Part shown: in pieces, positions 32,621 through 33,409 of the stretch
Layout: every line of letters starts with the position of its first letter
Numbering within the stretch: position 1 is the stretch's first letter
Origin: Streptomyces sp. sk2.1
GTDB taxonomy: Bacteria > Actinomycetota > Actinomycetes > Streptomycetales > Streptomycetaceae
Direction of reading: 5' to 3'
Assembly: GCF_008120935.1 (NCBI RefSeq)
Contig: NZ_RDBO01000005.1
Location: forward strand, 61,312 to 94,720
DNA: 33,409 nucleotides
Position numbers and translations under genes: made by a program
The notes under the pieces: generated by a model
Told to the model about the DNA's origin: nothing
Databases searched by the model: none
The model's input: the letters and a program-made list of their open reading frames with translations, nothing else

Positions 32621-33409
32621 ATGACCACACCGCACACCGTCGCCGTCCTCGGCCTGGGACGCATGGGCAACGCCCTCGCGACACGCCTGACCGCCCGGGG
32701 CCACGACGTCATCGGCTGGACCCGCTCCGGACGAAACCCGGCCGCACACCGCACGACCGCCGACCCGAACGACGCCGTCACGAAGGCCGGCCTCGTCCTC
32801 CTGGCCCTCTTCGACGGACCGGCCTGCCGGCAGGTCCTCGACACCGTCCGCGACTCACTGCGCACGGACACCATCGTGCTCAACACCAGCACCATCGCCC
32901 CCGCCGAAGCAGCCGAACTGGCCCTCGAAACAGGCCCCTCCTACATCCACGCCCCCGTGCTCGGCTCCGTACCGGCCGCCACCGCCGGCACCCTGAAGAT
33001 CCTCACCGCCGCCCCCCACGACACCCTCGACCGCGCCCGGCCGGTCCTGGAAGCACTGGGCACCCCCCTGCGCGTCGACGACGCCCGCACCGCCGCTGCA
33101 CTCAAACTGGTCGCCAACAACAGCCTCGCCGGCGCGGTCCTGGCACTGCGCGACTCACTGCGCCAGGCCGACGCCCTCGGCCTGCCCCGCGACCAGGCAC
33201 TGGACATCCTCGAACTCGGCCGGCTCGGCACACTGGTCGGCCACAAACGAACCCTCCTCACCGGCGAACCGGCCACCGCCCCCGCCGAGTTCACCATCGG
33301 CGCACTGACCAAGGACATGGACCTGCTGGCCGCCGCGACACACACTCCCCTGCGCAGCGCGGCCGGCCTCGCCCACACCCCCGCCGACCCCGGAGCCGAC
33401 ATCGCCGCC
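32621..33409 (+). CDS. Beta-hydroxyacid dehydrogenase / 6-PGDH-like NAD(P) oxidoreductase (partial, runs off window)
   Basis: 263 codons are open to the last base, with no stop in the window. The Rossmann start is VAVLGLGRMGNALA (residues 7-20). The substrate-loop motif HAPVLGSVPAATAGTL matches the DAPVSGG-AxxGTL pattern of 3-hydroxyisobutyrate dehydrogenase relatives. The catalytic lysine lies in ALKLVANNSLAG. About 20-30 residues at the C-terminus are probably missing. The ATG at 32621 has no obvious Shine-Dalgarno. It is divergent from the LysR gene, sharing a T-N11-A box, and is probably LysR-controlled. The substrate is a beta-hydroxyacid or imine-like compound; it cannot be specified. 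Confidence 0.88.
   Translation, partial: MTTPHTVAVLGLGRMGNALATRLTARGHDVIGWTRSGRNPAAHRTTADPNDAVTKAGLVLLALFDGPACRQVLDTVRDSLRTDTIVLNTSTIAPAEAAELALETGPSYIHAPVLGSVPAATAGTLKILTAAPHDTLDRARPVLEALGTPLRVDDARTAAALKLVANNSLAGAVLALRDSLRQADALGLPRDQALDILELGRLGTLVGHKRTLLTGEPATAPAEFTIGALTKDMDLLAAATHTPLRSAAGLAHTPADPGADIAA

Noticed and set aside
1..33409. tRNA, rRNA, riboswitch or CRISPR features
   Set aside because: No cloverleaf, rRNA signature, known riboswitch core or regularly spaced repeat array was seen by eye; the only tandem array (4066-4140) has no spacers.

Overview
The window comes from a very GC-rich actinomycete, almost certainly Streptomyces or a close relative. Codon third positions are nearly all G/C, GTG starts are common, genes often overlap by 1-4 nt, and one gene carries the rare TTA (bldA) codon. 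No rRNA, tRNA or CRISPR array was seen. Positions were read by eye, and domain assignments rest on recognised motifs, not on database searches.

Layout. (1) 1-5270 is a flank of small metabolic and regulatory genes. It has a divergent MDR oxidoreductase/TetR pair with a palindromic operator, a tandem YciI-like protein coupled to an SGNH-fold esterase/acyltransferase-like gene that carries a TTA codon, a decayed stretch (3520-4343) with a transposase remnant and a 25-bp tandem repeat, and an SDR. (2) 5300-7957 holds a TetR-controlled DHA2 efflux pump and a SnoaL-like protein. (3) 8353-31591 is a biosynthetic gene cluster of about 23 kb, with 12 genes all on the minus strand. (4) 31600-33409 holds a LysR regulator and a divergent beta-hydroxyacid dehydrogenase that runs off the window.

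The cluster, in transcription order, is: NRPS (PCP-E-C-A-PCP-TE), SAM methyltransferase, CmcH/NodU-type O-carbamoyltransferase, VOC extradiol dioxygenase (L-DOPA 2,3-dioxygenase-like), heme tyrosine 3-hydroxylase-like protein, MFS exporter, NRPS A-PCP, NRPS C-A-PCP-reductase, ATP-grasp ligase, zinc alcohol dehydrogenase, TauD-type Fe/2-oxoglutarate dioxygenase, MdlC/IlvB-like ThDP enzyme and a degenerate D-2-hydroxyacid dehydrogenase. The tyrosine hydroxylase plus extradiol dioxygenase pair is the entry to 4-alkylproline units of lincomycin, hormaomycin and pyrrolobenzodiazepines. The A domain of the C-A-PCP-R protein reads as a proline-like pocket, which fits that supply line.

The usual downstream 4-alkylproline enzymes (LmbA, LmbX, LmbY types) are absent. 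Instead there is a ThDP-dependent alpha-keto acid enzyme, an alcohol dehydrogenase and a carbamoyltransferase. My working inference is that the alpha-keto acid side chain left by L-DOPA ring cleavage is decarboxylated, reduced and O-carbamoylated rather than trimmed, giving a carbamoylated proline-like residue in a peptide aldehyde or cyclic imine. I do not recognise a known product with this gene set.

The right boundary is abnormal. The first NRPS begins at an A-to-PCP linker with its own A domain missing. This linker abuts the 3' end of the LysR gene across a 17-bp perfect inverted repeat. It is either a real deletion junction or an assembly chimera and needs checking first.
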